Made by a program: the position numbers and the translations under genes. From Bordetella parapertussis (GTDB lineage: Bacteria > Pseudomonadota > Gammaproteobacteria > Burkholderiales > Burkholderiaceae_D): a stretch of 8,676 nt of DNA. Positions 1 to 6,201 of the stretch are shown here, piece by piece; within the stretch, counting starts at the first letter, position 1; each line of letters starts with the position of its first letter. The stretch lies in assembly GCA_945867725.1 (NCBI GenBank), contig CAMBJI010000070.1:1-8676 (forward strand), written 5' to 3'. The notes under the pieces are model-generated. The model had not been told where the DNA came from and did no database searches. It was given only the letters and a program-made list of their open reading frames with translations.

Positions 1-26
1 AATTTGCACGGGTTACGCTGTCTTGA
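1..26 (+). CDS. tyrS: 3' end of probable tyrosyl-tRNA synthetase gene (partial)
   Basis: Reading from base 3, the sequence gives FARVTLS followed by TGA at 24-26. A Phe-Ala-Arg-Val-Thr ending after a Gly-Lys-Arg stretch is, from memory, typical of the C-terminal S4-like RNA-binding domain of the TyrS type found in beta- and gammaproteobacteria. tyrS is also the usual upstream neighbour of dtd in Burkholderiales. Only seven residues are visible, so the call rests on this short match plus gene order. The stop codon overlaps the dtd TTG start in the string TTGA, which would allow translational coupling. Confidence 0.5.
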
Positions 27-478
27 TCGCGCTGCTGCAACGTGTCACTGAGGCCAGTGTAACGGTAGAAGCGCAGTGCATAGCGCGAATTACCAAGGGA
101 CTGTTAGTCTTGTTGTGTGCAGAGCGGGGTGATAGCGAAAAAGAAGCCGATGCCTTGCTCGCCAAATTACTCGGCTACCGTGTGTTTGCCGATGCCGAGG
201 GCAAAATGAATCTGAATCTTGCGCAGATACAGGGCGGTCTCTTGCTGGTGCCCCAGTTCACGCTCGCTGCCGATACCCGTTCGGGTACACGCCCCTCGTT
301 CACGCCCGCTGCGCCACCTGCGGAGGCCAGTCGGCTGTTTGATTACACACTCTCGCGGGCGCGTGCTTTGCATCCCGTGGTGGAGTCGGGTCGTTTTGGC
401 GCTGACATGCAAGTCGCGCTGGTCAATGACGGTCCGGTGACTTTTTGGTTGCAGGTCTCGCCTGTGAAGGCTGCATGA
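23..478 (+). CDS. dtd: D-aminoacyl-tRNA deacylase
   Basis: This cytosolic homodimeric enzyme hydrolyses D-aminoacyl-tRNAs (for example D-Tyr-tRNA) and clears mischarged tRNA so that D-amino acids do not enter protein. The 151-residue product has the normal family length and runs from the characteristic MIALLQRV start to a C-terminal [10 protein letters not shown] motif. Its Gly137-Pro138 is the cross-subunit Gly-cisPro pair that rejects L-amino acids. The second family motif, usually SQFTL, is PQFTL here (Pro77-Leu81), followed by the conserved GTRPSF. The start is TTG at 23. No ATG or GTG fits the conserved N-terminus, and the TTG overlaps the upstream stop (TTGA), so translation may be coupled. 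No good Shine-Dalgarno is seen. The Ser-to-Pro change may be normal in this lineage. Family assignment is very secure. Confidence 0.95.
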   Translation: MIALLQRVTEASVTVEAQCIARITKGLLVLLCAERGDSEKEADALLAKLLGYRVFADAEGKMNLNLAQIQGGLLLVPQFTLAADTRSGTRPSFTPAAPPAEASRLFDYTLSRARALHPVVESGRFGADMQVALVNDGPVTFWLQVSPVKAA

Positions 479-529
479 TGCGCCTGCCCATTATTTTTTG
501 ATGCATTTTTTTATCCGAGAGTCGTCCCT

Positions 530-1189
530 ATGACTGACATTCTTCTCATTCGCCATGGCGAGACCGCATGGAACCGTATGCGGCGTATGCAAGGTCATAT
601 CGATATCGGATTAAATGACGAAGGGCAGCGACAAGCTCGATCATTGGCGCGTGCTTTGCAGAGTGAGCGCCCGGCAGCGATTTATGCCAGCGACTTGCAA
701 AGAGCACGCGATACCGCTCAGGCTGTCGCCGACATGCATCAGCTTCCTGTACACATCGATAGCGCGCTACGCGAACGATGCTACGGCGCTTTCGAAGGCT
801 TGATGTACGATGAAATCAGTCTTCAACATCCCGAAGCATTTGCACTCTGGCAGTCCCGCGATCCGCAGGCACGCTTTCCGGCGGGCGAGCGCGAGGCAGA
901 GACGCTGGAAGAATTTCATCAGCGATCGGTCGATGTTGTTACCCGCATGGCGCAGCAACACCCCGATCAGCGCATCGTGATCGTGACCCACGGCGGTGTG
1001 CTCGATTGCCTCTATCGCGCAGCACATGACTTGTCCATCACATCACCGCGTGATTTTGCGATTCTAAATGCAGCGATCAATCGCCTGCAGTGGGATGGTC
1101 ACACCTTCCGCGTGCTGCAATGGGGCGACGCTGCCCACATTGAGGCGGATGGCCTCGATGAAATCGATCGTTCTCATCCCGCGGCATGA
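530..1189 (+). CDS. Histidine phosphatase family protein (phosphoglycerate-mutase-like)
   Basis: The product belongs to the histidine phosphatase (PGAM) superfamily, which transfers phosphate through a phospho-histidine intermediate. The catalytic set is complete: Arg8-His9-Gly10 near the N-terminus (LIRHGET), Arg58 in SDLQRARDTA, Glu83 as likely proton donor in LRERCYGAFEG, and His154 in VTHGG. At 219 residues it is close to the size of GpmB- and CobC-type phosphatases. GpmB-like genes next to dtd are often annotated as phosphoglycerate mutase 2, but the substrate cannot be read from the sequence. A general phosphatase is as likely as a mutase, so no symbol is given. The ATG at 530 is preceded by GAGAG at 517-521, a usable ribosome binding site. 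It lies 51 bp after dtd in the same direction and may be co-transcribed with it. Confidence 0.9.
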   Translation: MTDILLIRHGETAWNRMRRMQGHIDIGLNDEGQRQARSLARALQSERPAAIYASDLQRARDTAQAVADMHQLPVHIDSALRERCYGAFEGLMYDEISLQHPEAFALWQSRDPQARFPAGEREAETLEEFHQRSVDVVTRMAQQHPDQRIVIVTHGGVLDCLYRAAHDLSITSPRDFAILNAAINRLQWDGHTFRVLQWGDAAHIEADGLDEIDRSHPAA

Positions 1190-1225
1190 CCCAAATCAGT
1201 TTCTTCCGGCATCGGCCCAGCTGCG

Positions 1226-1231
1226 TATAAA
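1226..1231 (+). promoter_or_regulatory. Possible -10 element of a dusB-fis promoter
   Basis: TATAAA lies in the 82-bp gap between the phosphatase gene and dusB, about 40 bp before the dusB ATG. It would give a leader of roughly 30 nt. No good -35 hexamer is visible 16-19 bp upstream (only TTCTTC/TTCCGG-like sequence). The assignment rests on the -10 match and its position. Confidence 0.3.
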
Positions 1232-1271
1232 ATAAGCAGCCTTTTGCAGTGCCACCCCAGCGGAACCCCTC

Positions 1272-2288
1272 ATGCAGCTTGGTCCCTATCAGCTTCGCAA
1301 CAATGTCTTTGTCGCCCCCATGGCGGGTGTGACCGACCGGCCATTTCGCCAGTTGTGCAAGGAGCTGGGCGCGGGCTATGCGGTCTCTGAAATGGCTGCG
1401 TCCAATCCACGCGTGTGGGCCAGCGAGAAAACAGCGCGACGCATTAATCACGAAGGTGAAATGGAACCCAAGGCGGTGCAGATCGCCGGCGCTGATCCTG
1501 TGCTGCTGGCCGAAGCGGCGCGTTTTAATGTCGATCGCGGTGCCCAGATCATCGACATCAACATGGGCTGCCCCGTCAAAAAAGTTTGCAACAACTGGTG
1601 CGGCTCGGCGCTCTTGCGCGATGAGCCCTTGGTGGCCAGTCTGCTCGAAGCCGTAGTCGCGGCGGTTGATGTGCCGGTGACGCTGAAATTTCGTACCGGC
1701 TGGGACCGCCAGCATAAAAACGCACTAACGATTGCGCGCATTGCCGAGCAAACTGGTATCGCCATGTTGACCCTGCATGGCAGAACGCGCGCGGACGGCT
1801 ACAACGGCCAGGCCGAGTACGACACCATCGCCGCGGTCAAGGCAGCGGTGCGTATTCCCGTCGTTGCGAATGGCGATATCGACACGCCCGAGAAAGCCGC
1901 CTTCGTCCTGAAAAAAACGGGTGCCGATGCGGTCATGATCGGTCGTGCAGCGCAGGGACGCCCGTGGATTTTTCGCGAGATTGATCATTTTTTGCGTACT
2001 GGCCAGCATCTGTTGCCGCCGACAGTAGATGAGGTCAGGCAACTGATGTCGCGCCATTTACTGGAACACTATGCGTTTTATGGCGACTATCTTGGCGTGC
2101 GGACAGCGCGCAAACATATCGGGTGGTATGTCAGATCACTGGAAGGTGGCGAAATATTTCGTCAGCAAATGAACCTGATCGAAGATTGTGACACTCAGCG
2201 TGCAGCAGTCGATACATTTTTTCATTCGCAGCGCGTGCTGGGCGAGCGGTTACAATACGCGCCCGCCGCCCACAAGCTGGCGGCATAA
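1272..2288 (+). CDS. dusB: tRNA-dihydrouridine synthase B
   Basis: This FMN-dependent enzyme reduces specific uridines in the tRNA D-loop to dihydrouridine using NAD(P)H (position 17 in E. coli DusB). The 338-residue product starts with the flavin-binding strand VFVAPMAGVTDRPFR and continues as a TIM barrel. The catalytic cysteine is Cys100 in INMGCPVKKV. FMN-phosphate-binding strands follow in VVANGDI and ADAVMIGRAAQGRPW, and the C-terminal helical tRNA-binding domain begins around residue 245. After the catalytic motif the protein reads CNNWCGSALL, with Cys106 and Cys110. The second is Ala in the relatives I remember and looks unusual, though probably harmless. GGAA at 1262-1265 is a plausible ribosome binding site. 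The dusB-fis order is the classical proteobacterial operon, with fis starting 49 bp downstream. Confidence 0.95.
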   Translation: MQLGPYQLRNNVFVAPMAGVTDRPFRQLCKELGAGYAVSEMAASNPRVWASEKTARRINHEGEMEPKAVQIAGADPVLLAEAARFNVDRGAQIIDINMGCPVKKVCNNWCGSALLRDEPLVASLLEAVVAAVDVPVTLKFRTGWDRQHKNALTIARIAEQTGIAMLTLHGRTRADGYNGQAEYDTIAAVKAAVRIPVVANGDIDTPEKAAFVLKKTGADAVMIGRAAQGRPWIFREIDHFLRTGQHLLPPTVDEVRQLMSRHLLEHYAFYGDYLGVRTARKHIGWYVRSLEGGEIFRQQMNLIEDCDTQRAAVDTFFHSQRVLGERLQYAPAAHKLAA

Positions 2289-2337
2289 AACTACAGAGTT
2301 TTCATAATTCCTCACATTTCGTACCGACCGAGTCAGC

Positions 2338-2571
2338 ATGAGCAAAGACAATATTCAGGATGTCGTCAAGAAAAGTCTTGAGAAATATTTCCGTGATCTC
2401 GGGGAAATGCAGCCACACAACGTCTATGAAATGGTCGTTGTTACCGTCGAAAAACCCATGCTCGAAGCCGTCATGGTGCGTGCCAAAGGTAATCAGTCAC
2501 ACGCCGCCGAGATGTTGGGCATAAATCGCAACACACTGCGTAAAAAATTGCAGCAGCACGGCTTGCTTTGA
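2338..2571 (+). CDS. fis: DNA-binding protein Fis
   Basis: Fis is a homodimeric nucleoid-associated protein that bends DNA, activates rRNA and other promoters, and assists site-specific recombination. The 77-residue product matches the core of enterobacterial Fis. Dimerising helices span roughly residues 6-22 and 28-48. The helix-turn-helix is at about 53-74 (QSHAAEMLGINRNTLRKKL), including the near-invariant GINRxTLRKKL. Compared with the 98-residue E. coli protein it lacks about 20 N-terminal residues, which form the flexible beta-hairpin arm used to activate Hin/Gin-type invertases. This short form is usual in betaproteobacteria and is not a truncation. It follows dusB, as in most proteobacteria, so the two are probably co-transcribed. 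The sequence before the ATG at 2338 has only a weak ribosome binding site. Confidence 0.95.
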   Translation: MSKDNIQDVVKKSLEKYFRDLGEMQPHNVYEMVVVTVEKPMLEAVMVRAKGNQSHAAEMLGINRNTLRKKLQQHGLL

Positions 2572-2767
2572 ACTTGCAAATTCACTATTGCGCAGGCGCC
2601 TAGGTCAGCGCGAATGAAATAAAACCACAATTTTTTTAGCTAAATAAATAGCAACAAGTCCTCGATTTACCTGGGTCTCGCTTAGCATGGCTATGCCGGC
2701 TCGCCATCGAACGGGGATTTATTCAGTATCTCCCCGACCTGCCTTATTCAAATTTTGATAATTTCTC
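2572..2767 (+). promoter_or_regulatory. fis-purH intergenic region, probable purH promoter and structured leader
   Basis: This 196-bp gene-free stretch contains an A+T-rich block with seven T at 2631-2637 and a 10-bp palindrome TTTAGCTAAA at 2635-2644. Several complementary segments follow. TCGAT at 2662-2666 can pair with ATCGA at 2706-2710. ATGGC at 2687-2691 can pair with GCCAT at 2703-2707, as a mutually exclusive alternative. CGGGGA at 2712-2717 can pair with TCCCCG at 2731-2736 around a 13-nt loop. The purH ATG lies 31 nt after the last stem and has no recognisable Shine-Dalgarno. I see no confident -35/-10 pair and no match to a riboswitch class I know. A fis terminator is not evident, because the T run is not directly preceded by a stem. 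Confidence 0.35.
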
Positions 2768-4333
2768 ATGATCAAACAAGCGCTTATTTCTGTCTCCGAT
2801 AAAACCGGCGTGCTTGAATTTGCCCAAGCACTCGCTTCCATGAACGTGAAGCTACTGTCCACTGGCGGCACGGCCCGGATGCTGGCAGACAATGGCCTTG
2901 AGGTTACCGAGGTAGCCGACTACACCGGTTTCCCCGAAATGCTCGATGGACGTGTCAAGACCCTGCATCCCAAGGTGCATGGCGGCATCCTCGCGCGCCG
3001 AGATTTTCCTGCGCACATGCAGGCACTGGTCACGCATGACATACCCACCATTGATATGGTCGTTGTCAATCTGTATCCCTTTCAGCAAACCGTCGCCAAA
3101 GACCAATGTGCTCTTGAAGATGCGATTGAAAATATCGATATCGGTGGGCCGGCGATGCTGCGGTCTTCGGCAAAAAATCACAAAGATGTGGTCGTAATTT
3201 GTGATCCCTTGGATTACGACAAGGTGCTGACCGAAATGAAAACAGGGCAGGGCGATGTGAGTTACGAAACCCGCTTCGCGCTCGCTAAAAAAGTCTTCGC
3301 GCACACCGCGCAATACGATGGTGCCATTACCAATTACCTCAGTGCGCTGGGTCCGGACCGTCAGCATGCAACACGCGCCGTCTATCCCGAGACACTCAAC
3401 CTGCAATTCACCAAAGTGCAGGATATGCGCTATGGCGAAAATCCTCATCAGTCTGCTGCTTTTTATCGCGACATCACCGCGGTTGACGGTGCACTGGCAA
3501 ATTACCGTCAGCTGCAAGGCAAGGAACTGTCTTATAACAATATCGCTGATGCCGATGCGGCATGGGAATGTGTCAAAAGCTTCGAAGGCTGCGCTTGCGT
3601 CATCATCAAACACGCCAATCCCTGCGGCGTTGCGTTGGGTGTTGATGCGGCAGATGCCTATGCAAAAGCCCTGCAGACGGATCCCACTTCCGCATTCGGC
3701 GGCATCATTGCGTTTAATGTCGAAGTGGATGGCAAAGCTGCTGATGCGATCGCGAAACAATTCGTTGAGGTGCTGCTCGCACCCGCATTCACAGCTGAGG
3801 CACGCAAGATATTTGCAGCCAAACAGAATGTGCGCCTGCTGGAAATTCCGCTGGGCCGTGGCAGTAACGCGTTTGATATCAAGCGTGTTGGTGGTGGCTT
3901 GTTGTTGCAGGCGCCGGATGCGAAGCAGGTGATGCCTGCTGAGTTCGTCATCGTTAGCAAAAAACAGCCAACGCCCCAGCAGTTGCAGGACATGATGTTC
4001 GCATGGCGCGTCGCTAAATTTGTCAAATCAAATGCCATCGTCTTTTGTGCCAACGGCATGACGCTCGGTGTCGGTGCCGGACAAATGAGCCGGGTGGATT
4101 CAGCGCGCATTGCCTCGATCAAGGCACAAAACGCCAATCTCTCGCTCGCTAGTTCTGTTGTGGCCTCCGATGCATTCTTCCCATTTCGCGATGGATTGGA
4201 TGTCGTGGTCAGTGCTGGCGCCACAGCCGTCGTGCAGCCGGGTGGCTCGATGCGTGATCAGGAAGTGATTGACGCGGCCGATGAGCAAGGGGTGGTGATG
4301 GCGTTTACAGGGGTTCGGCACTTCAGGCATTGA
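2768..4333 (+). CDS. purH: Bifunctional AICAR transformylase / IMP cyclohydrolase
   Basis: PurH catalyses the last two steps of de novo purine synthesis in the cytosol. AICAR is formylated with 10-formyl-tetrahydrofolate, then FAICAR is cyclised to IMP. The 521-residue product has the usual length. The N-terminal MGS-like cyclohydrolase domain (about 1-190) shows STGGTA at 31-36 and [14 protein letters not shown] at 60-73. The C-terminal transformylase domain shows the catalytic Lys281-His282 in KHANPCG, SAFGGI a little further on, and near the end [10 protein letters not shown] and QPGGSMRD. No frameshift or missing motif is seen. The ATG at 2768 begins the conserved [12 protein letters not shown], although no clear ribosome binding site precedes it. 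In many Burkholderiales purH lies directly between fis and ruvC. Here a palindrome array and a small nuclease-like gene separate it from ruvC. Confidence 0.97.
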   Translation: MIKQALISVSDKTGVLEFAQALASMNVKLLSTGGTARMLADNGLEVTEVADYTGFPEMLDGRVKTLHPKVHGGILARRDFPAHMQALVTHDIPTIDMVVVNLYPFQQTVAKDQCALEDAIENIDIGGPAMLRSSAKNHKDVVVICDPLDYDKVLTEMKTGQGDVSYETRFALAKKVFAHTAQYDGAITNYLSALGPDRQHATRAVYPETLNLQFTKVQDMRYGENPHQSAAFYRDITAVDGALANYRQLQGKELSYNNIADADAAWECVKSFEGCACVIIKHANPCGVALGVDAADAYAKALQTDPTSAFGGIIAFNVEVDGKAADAIAKQFVEVLLAPAFTAEARKIFAAKQNVRLLEIPLGRGSNAFDIKRVGGGLLLQAPDAKQVMPAEFVIVSKKQPTPQQLQDMMFAWRVAKFVKSNAIVFCANGMTLGVGAGQMSRVDSARIASIKAQNANLSLASSVVASDAFFPFRDGLDVVVSAGATAVVQPGGSMRDQEVIDAADEQGVVMAFTGVRHFRH

Positions 4334-4349
4334 TGACTAATGTGCGAAC

Positions 4350-4380
4350 GACGCTGGATCCCGGCTTTCGCCGGGATGAC
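4350..4380 (+). repeat. REP-like palindromic element, copy 1
   Basis: The core is an 8-bp perfect stem, ATCCCGGC (4358-4365) and GCCGGGAT (4370-4377), with a TTTC loop. GACGCTGG precedes it and GAC follows. It begins 16 bp after the purH stop. Hairpins of this sequence type are dispersed in many proteobacterial genomes, where their translations read like RRKPGSS or PAFAGVT. The hairpin could also stop or stabilise the purH mRNA 3' end, although only three T follow a few bases later. It is the inverted counterpart of the two copies downstream. Confidence 0.8.
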
Positions 4381-4471
4381 AGTTTATAAGCCATCGTATC
4401 GAACAGATAGGGCATCAGGTCGAGCAGAAAAGTCGTCTTCAGATAGGCCAGCAAAGTGAGCAGACCAAACA

Positions 4472-4556
4472 GTTCAAAAATGTTCAGACCAAGATTTTTA
4501 AATGCGATCACCTTAAACAACGTCACCCCGGCGAACGCCGGGGTCCAGCGTCGTTG
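4472..4556 (+). repeat. 85-bp direct repeat, unit 1 (contains palindrome copy 2)
   Basis: This unit matches 4599-4683 without gaps, with about 8 differences in 85 positions by eye. It has a 50-bp left arm starting GTTCAAAAATGTTCAGACC. Then comes the palindrome ACCCCGGC (4525-4532), GAAC loop, GCCGGGGT (4537-4544), and a TCCAGCGTCGTTGG tail. The palindrome and tail are the reverse complement of copy 1 at 4346-4380 with only a few mismatches. Transcripts of the region could therefore form a long hairpin between copies 1 and 2. Confidence 0.85.
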
Positions 4557-4598
4557 GTGTTTCCCAACCGAGTGACTATAGAATGAGCAGGCTAAATC

Positions 4599-4683
4599 GT
4601 TCAAAAATGTTCAGACCAAGCTTTTTAAATGCGATCGCCACAAATAACGTCACCCCGGCGAACGCCGGGCTCCAGTGTCTTTG
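4599..4683 (+). repeat. 85-bp direct repeat, unit 2 (contains palindrome copy 3)
   Basis: This is the second unit, offset by exactly 127 bp from unit 1. The palindrome is ACCCCGGC (4652-4659), GAAC loop, GCCGGGCT (4664-4671). One arm base is changed at 4670 (C for G), which breaks the outermost pairing and suggests an older or decaying copy. The unit ends 10 bp before the start codon of the GIY-YIG gene. Because the left arm is duplicated together with the palindrome, this is either a tandem duplication or a mobile unit larger than the palindrome. Confidence 0.85.
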
Positions 4684-4693
4684 AAATTTACCA

Positions 4694-4978
4694 ATGCCGT
4701 TCGTATACATGATGGCCAATGAGCAAAATGGCACCTTGTACATCGGCGTTACCAATGACCTGATCCGACGCGTTTACGAGCACAAAACAGATGCTGTGCC
4801 GAGCTTCACCTCCCGGCATCAATTGCATAATTTGGTTTGGTACGAACATGCGGTTGAAATACGCTCGGCGATCCAGCGAGAGAAACAGCTGAAGAACTGG
4901 AAGCGCCACTGGAAGATCCAGCTCATAGAACAATCCAACCCCTACTGGCACGACCTCTACCCCGCCCTCCTGTCATAA
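4694..4978 (+). CDS. GIY-YIG nuclease superfamily small protein
   Basis: The 94-residue product is a single GIY-YIG domain of the small stand-alone kind (UPF0213/YhbQ-like). The first signature appears as VYMMA (Tyr5), the second as TLYIGVT (Tyr16-Ile17-Gly18). These are followed by [10 protein letters not shown] with the catalytic-type Arg25/Arg26 and His30. The metal-binding-type Glu63 lies in [13 protein letters not shown], and the C-terminus is the typical NPYWHDLYP. All residues expected for activity are present. The fold cleaves DNA in characterised members, but the role of these stand-alone proteins is largely unsettled. An in-frame TGA at 4682-4684 makes the ATG at 4694 the first possible start. 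There is no Shine-Dalgarno. It sits directly behind a palindromic repeat and 7 bp before ruvC, a place where many relatives have no gene, which suggests insertion. Confidence 0.9.
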   Translation: MPFVYMMANEQNGTLYIGVTNDLIRRVYEHKTDAVPSFTSRHQLHNLVWYEHAVEIRSAIQREKQLKNWKRHWKIQLIEQSNPYWHDLYPALLS

Positions 4979-4979
4979 T
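4971..4979 (+). promoter_or_regulatory. Possible extended -10 promoter for ruvC
   Basis: TGTCATAAT fits the extended -10 pattern TGN-TATAAT with one mismatch (CATAAT). It overlaps the last codons and the stop of the GIY-YIG gene. A start site six to seven bases downstream would fall at or next to the ruvC ATG (4986), giving an almost leaderless mRNA. This would agree with the absence of a ribosome binding site before ruvC. No -35 hexamer is evident, as is tolerated for extended -10 promoters. It is prediction only. Confidence 0.3.
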
Positions 4980-4985
4980 CCCGGC

Positions 4986-5528
4986 ATGAAAATCCTCGGC
5001 ATCGACCCCGGCTTGCGCGTGACTGGCTTTGGCGTGATACGCAAAGAGGGAAACCGGCTCGCGTATATCGCTTCGGGCACCATACGCATACCCGACGGCG
5101 ACTTGCCCTCCCGCCTAAAAGTCATCCTCGACGGCGTGGCCGAAGTCATCACCACCTATCAGCCAGATTGCGCGGCCATCGAGATCGTTTTTTCCAACGT
5201 CAATCCCCAGTCCACGCTGCTCTTAGGCCAAGCGCGCGGTGCAGCGATCTGCGGACTGGTTGGCGCTAATCTCCCAGTGGCTGAGTACACTGCGTTGCAA
5301 GTGAAGAAAGCGGTAGTCGGCCAGGGCAAAGCGCAAAAATCTCAGGTGCAGGCCATGGTGCAGCGTTTGCTGAAACTCGAAGGCCTGCCCGGCACCGATG
5401 CCGCCGATGCGCTGGGTGTGGCGATCTGCCACGCGCACGCGGGTACGGGTCTGGCCACGCTTAGCAGACTGGCGCCTGAGATGGGTCGCAAGGGACTGCG
5501 CATTCGCGGTGGTCGCCTCATCGGCTGA
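4986..5528 (+). CDS. ruvC: Holliday junction resolvase RuvC
   Basis: RuvC is the homodimeric endonuclease that cuts four-way junctions symmetrically after branch migration by RuvAB, completing recombinational repair. The 180-residue product starts with the family's [16 protein letters not shown]. The four acidic metal ligands are present: Asp7, Glu66 (AIEIVF), Asp138 and Asp141 ([14 protein letters not shown]). LGQARGAAI after Glu66 is the conserved substrate-binding helix. It heads the ruvC-ruvA-ruvB cluster, with ruvA 68 bp downstream. The ATG at 4986 is fixed by the conserved N-terminus. The 7-bp gap to the upstream gene has no Shine-Dalgarno, so initiation may be leaderless or coupled. 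No LexA-type operator is visible nearby, so SOS control is not supported here. Confidence 0.97.
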   Translation: MKILGIDPGLRVTGFGVIRKEGNRLAYIASGTIRIPDGDLPSRLKVILDGVAEVITTYQPDCAAIEIVFSNVNPQSTLLLGQARGAAICGLVGANLPVAEYTALQVKKAVVGQGKAQKSQVQAMVQRLLKLEGLPGTDAADALGVAICHAHAGTGLATLSRLAPEMGRKGLRIRGGRLIG

Positions 5529-5596
5529 GACACACGCGTAGTCCAATAGGCGCTGCGTTATCATGCATCGTTACGTAGCTACTCAAGAGACTTTTC

Positions 5597-6172
5597 ATGA
5601 TCGGTCGCCTCTCCGGCATTCTGCTCGATAAAAATCCCCTGCAATTAATCGTCGATTGCCAGGGTGTGGGCTATGAAGTCAGCGTTCCCATGAGCACCTT
5701 CTATCAATTGCCCTCAGTCGGCGAGAAGGTAGTTTTGCTCACCCACTTCGTCGTGCGTGAAGACGCGCAGTTACTGTTTGGTTTTGGTACTGCGCAGGAG
5801 CGGGAGCTATTTCGCGAACTGATCAAGATCAGTGGCGTGGGTGCGCGCACGGCGCTGGCCCTGTTGTCTGGCATGTCGGTCGCGGATCTGGCGCAAGCGG
5901 TCACCTTGCAGGAAGCAGGTCGGCTCACCAAAATTCCCGGCATCGGTAAAAAAACGGCAGAGCGCCTGTTGCTCGAATTAAAAGGCAAGCTCGGCCCCGA
6001 TTTGGGTAGTGGTGGTGCAGTGGCCCAAGACAGTAACAGCGACATACTGAACGCGCTGCTGGCACTGGGCTATTCCGACAAAGAAGCCACGCTCGCACTC
6101 AAACAAGTACCCGCTGGCAGTAGCGTCTCTGACGGCATACGTCATGCGCTCAAAGCGCTTTCCAAAGCTTGA
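5597..6172 (+). CDS. ruvA: Holliday junction branch migration protein RuvA
   Basis: RuvA tetramers bind the open square-planar Holliday junction and load the RuvB motors. The 191-residue product has three domains. The N-terminal OB-fold is at about 1-64 ([10 protein letters not shown] start). Two helix-hairpin-helix motifs follow, around 75-90 ([15 protein letters not shown]) and 110-127 ([15 protein letters not shown]). The C-terminal RuvB-contacting domain is at about 145-191 ([16 protein letters not shown]). An acidic linker separates domains II and III. AAGAGA at 5585-5590 is a fair ribosome binding site for the ATG at 5597. The stop is 29 bp before the ruvB ATG, so the two are almost certainly co-transcribed. 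Nothing in the sequence is unusual. Confidence 0.97.
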   Translation: MIGRLSGILLDKNPLQLIVDCQGVGYEVSVPMSTFYQLPSVGEKVVLLTHFVVREDAQLLFGFGTAQERELFRELIKISGVGARTALALLSGMSVADLAQAVTLQEAGRLTKIPGIGKKTAERLLLELKGKLGPDLGSGGAVAQDSNSDILNALLALGYSDKEATLALKQVPAGSSVSDGIRHALKALSKA

Positions 6173-6201
6173 GCCAGCCAGCCTCAGGCTACAATGCAGC
6201 G

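Larger units (their letters stand above)
4334..4693. repeat. Gene-free repeat island between purH and the GIY-YIG gene
   Basis: This 360-bp region has no convincing gene. It holds three copies of one GC-rich palindromic element, at 4350-4380 in one orientation and around 4525-4544 and 4652-4671 in the other. The last two are embedded in an 85-bp direct repeat with a 127-bp period. The 90 bp between the first palindrome and the direct repeat (4383-4471) looks single-copy. Read on the minus strand it gives a hydrophobic stretch, so it could be a gene remnant, but I cannot identify one. Confidence 0.8.

Noticed and set aside
469..505. Bulged hairpin over the dtd stop followed by a T run
   Set aside because: The stem is only 3+3 bp with a bulge and the T run starts about nine bases later, too weak for a terminator call.
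2639..2652. Possible Fis operator GCTAAATAAATAGC downstream of fis
   Set aside because: The G-to-C span is 14 rather than the 15 bases of the Fis core and it lies after fis, so autoregulation is not supported.
2852..3760. A 302-codon minus-strand open frame
   Set aside because: It lies wholly inside purH, which has all its family motifs. The reverse-strand product is Cys/His/Ile-rich with no recognisable domain.
4323..4604. A 93-codon minus-strand frame with a hydrophobic middle part
   Set aside because: Both ends are translations of the palindromic repeats (PAFAGVT and RRKPGSS type peptides) and the frame overlaps the purH end. The hydrophobic middle part has no family I recognise.
4472..4683. 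CRISPR-like array
   Set aside because: Only two long repeat units with a 42-bp gap and internal palindromes are present. There are no short regular repeats and no cas genes.
6169..6201. TTG start for ruvB overlapping the ruvA stop
   Set aside because: The 11 extra residues do not resemble RuvB N-termini. The ATG at 6202 begins the expected family sequence.
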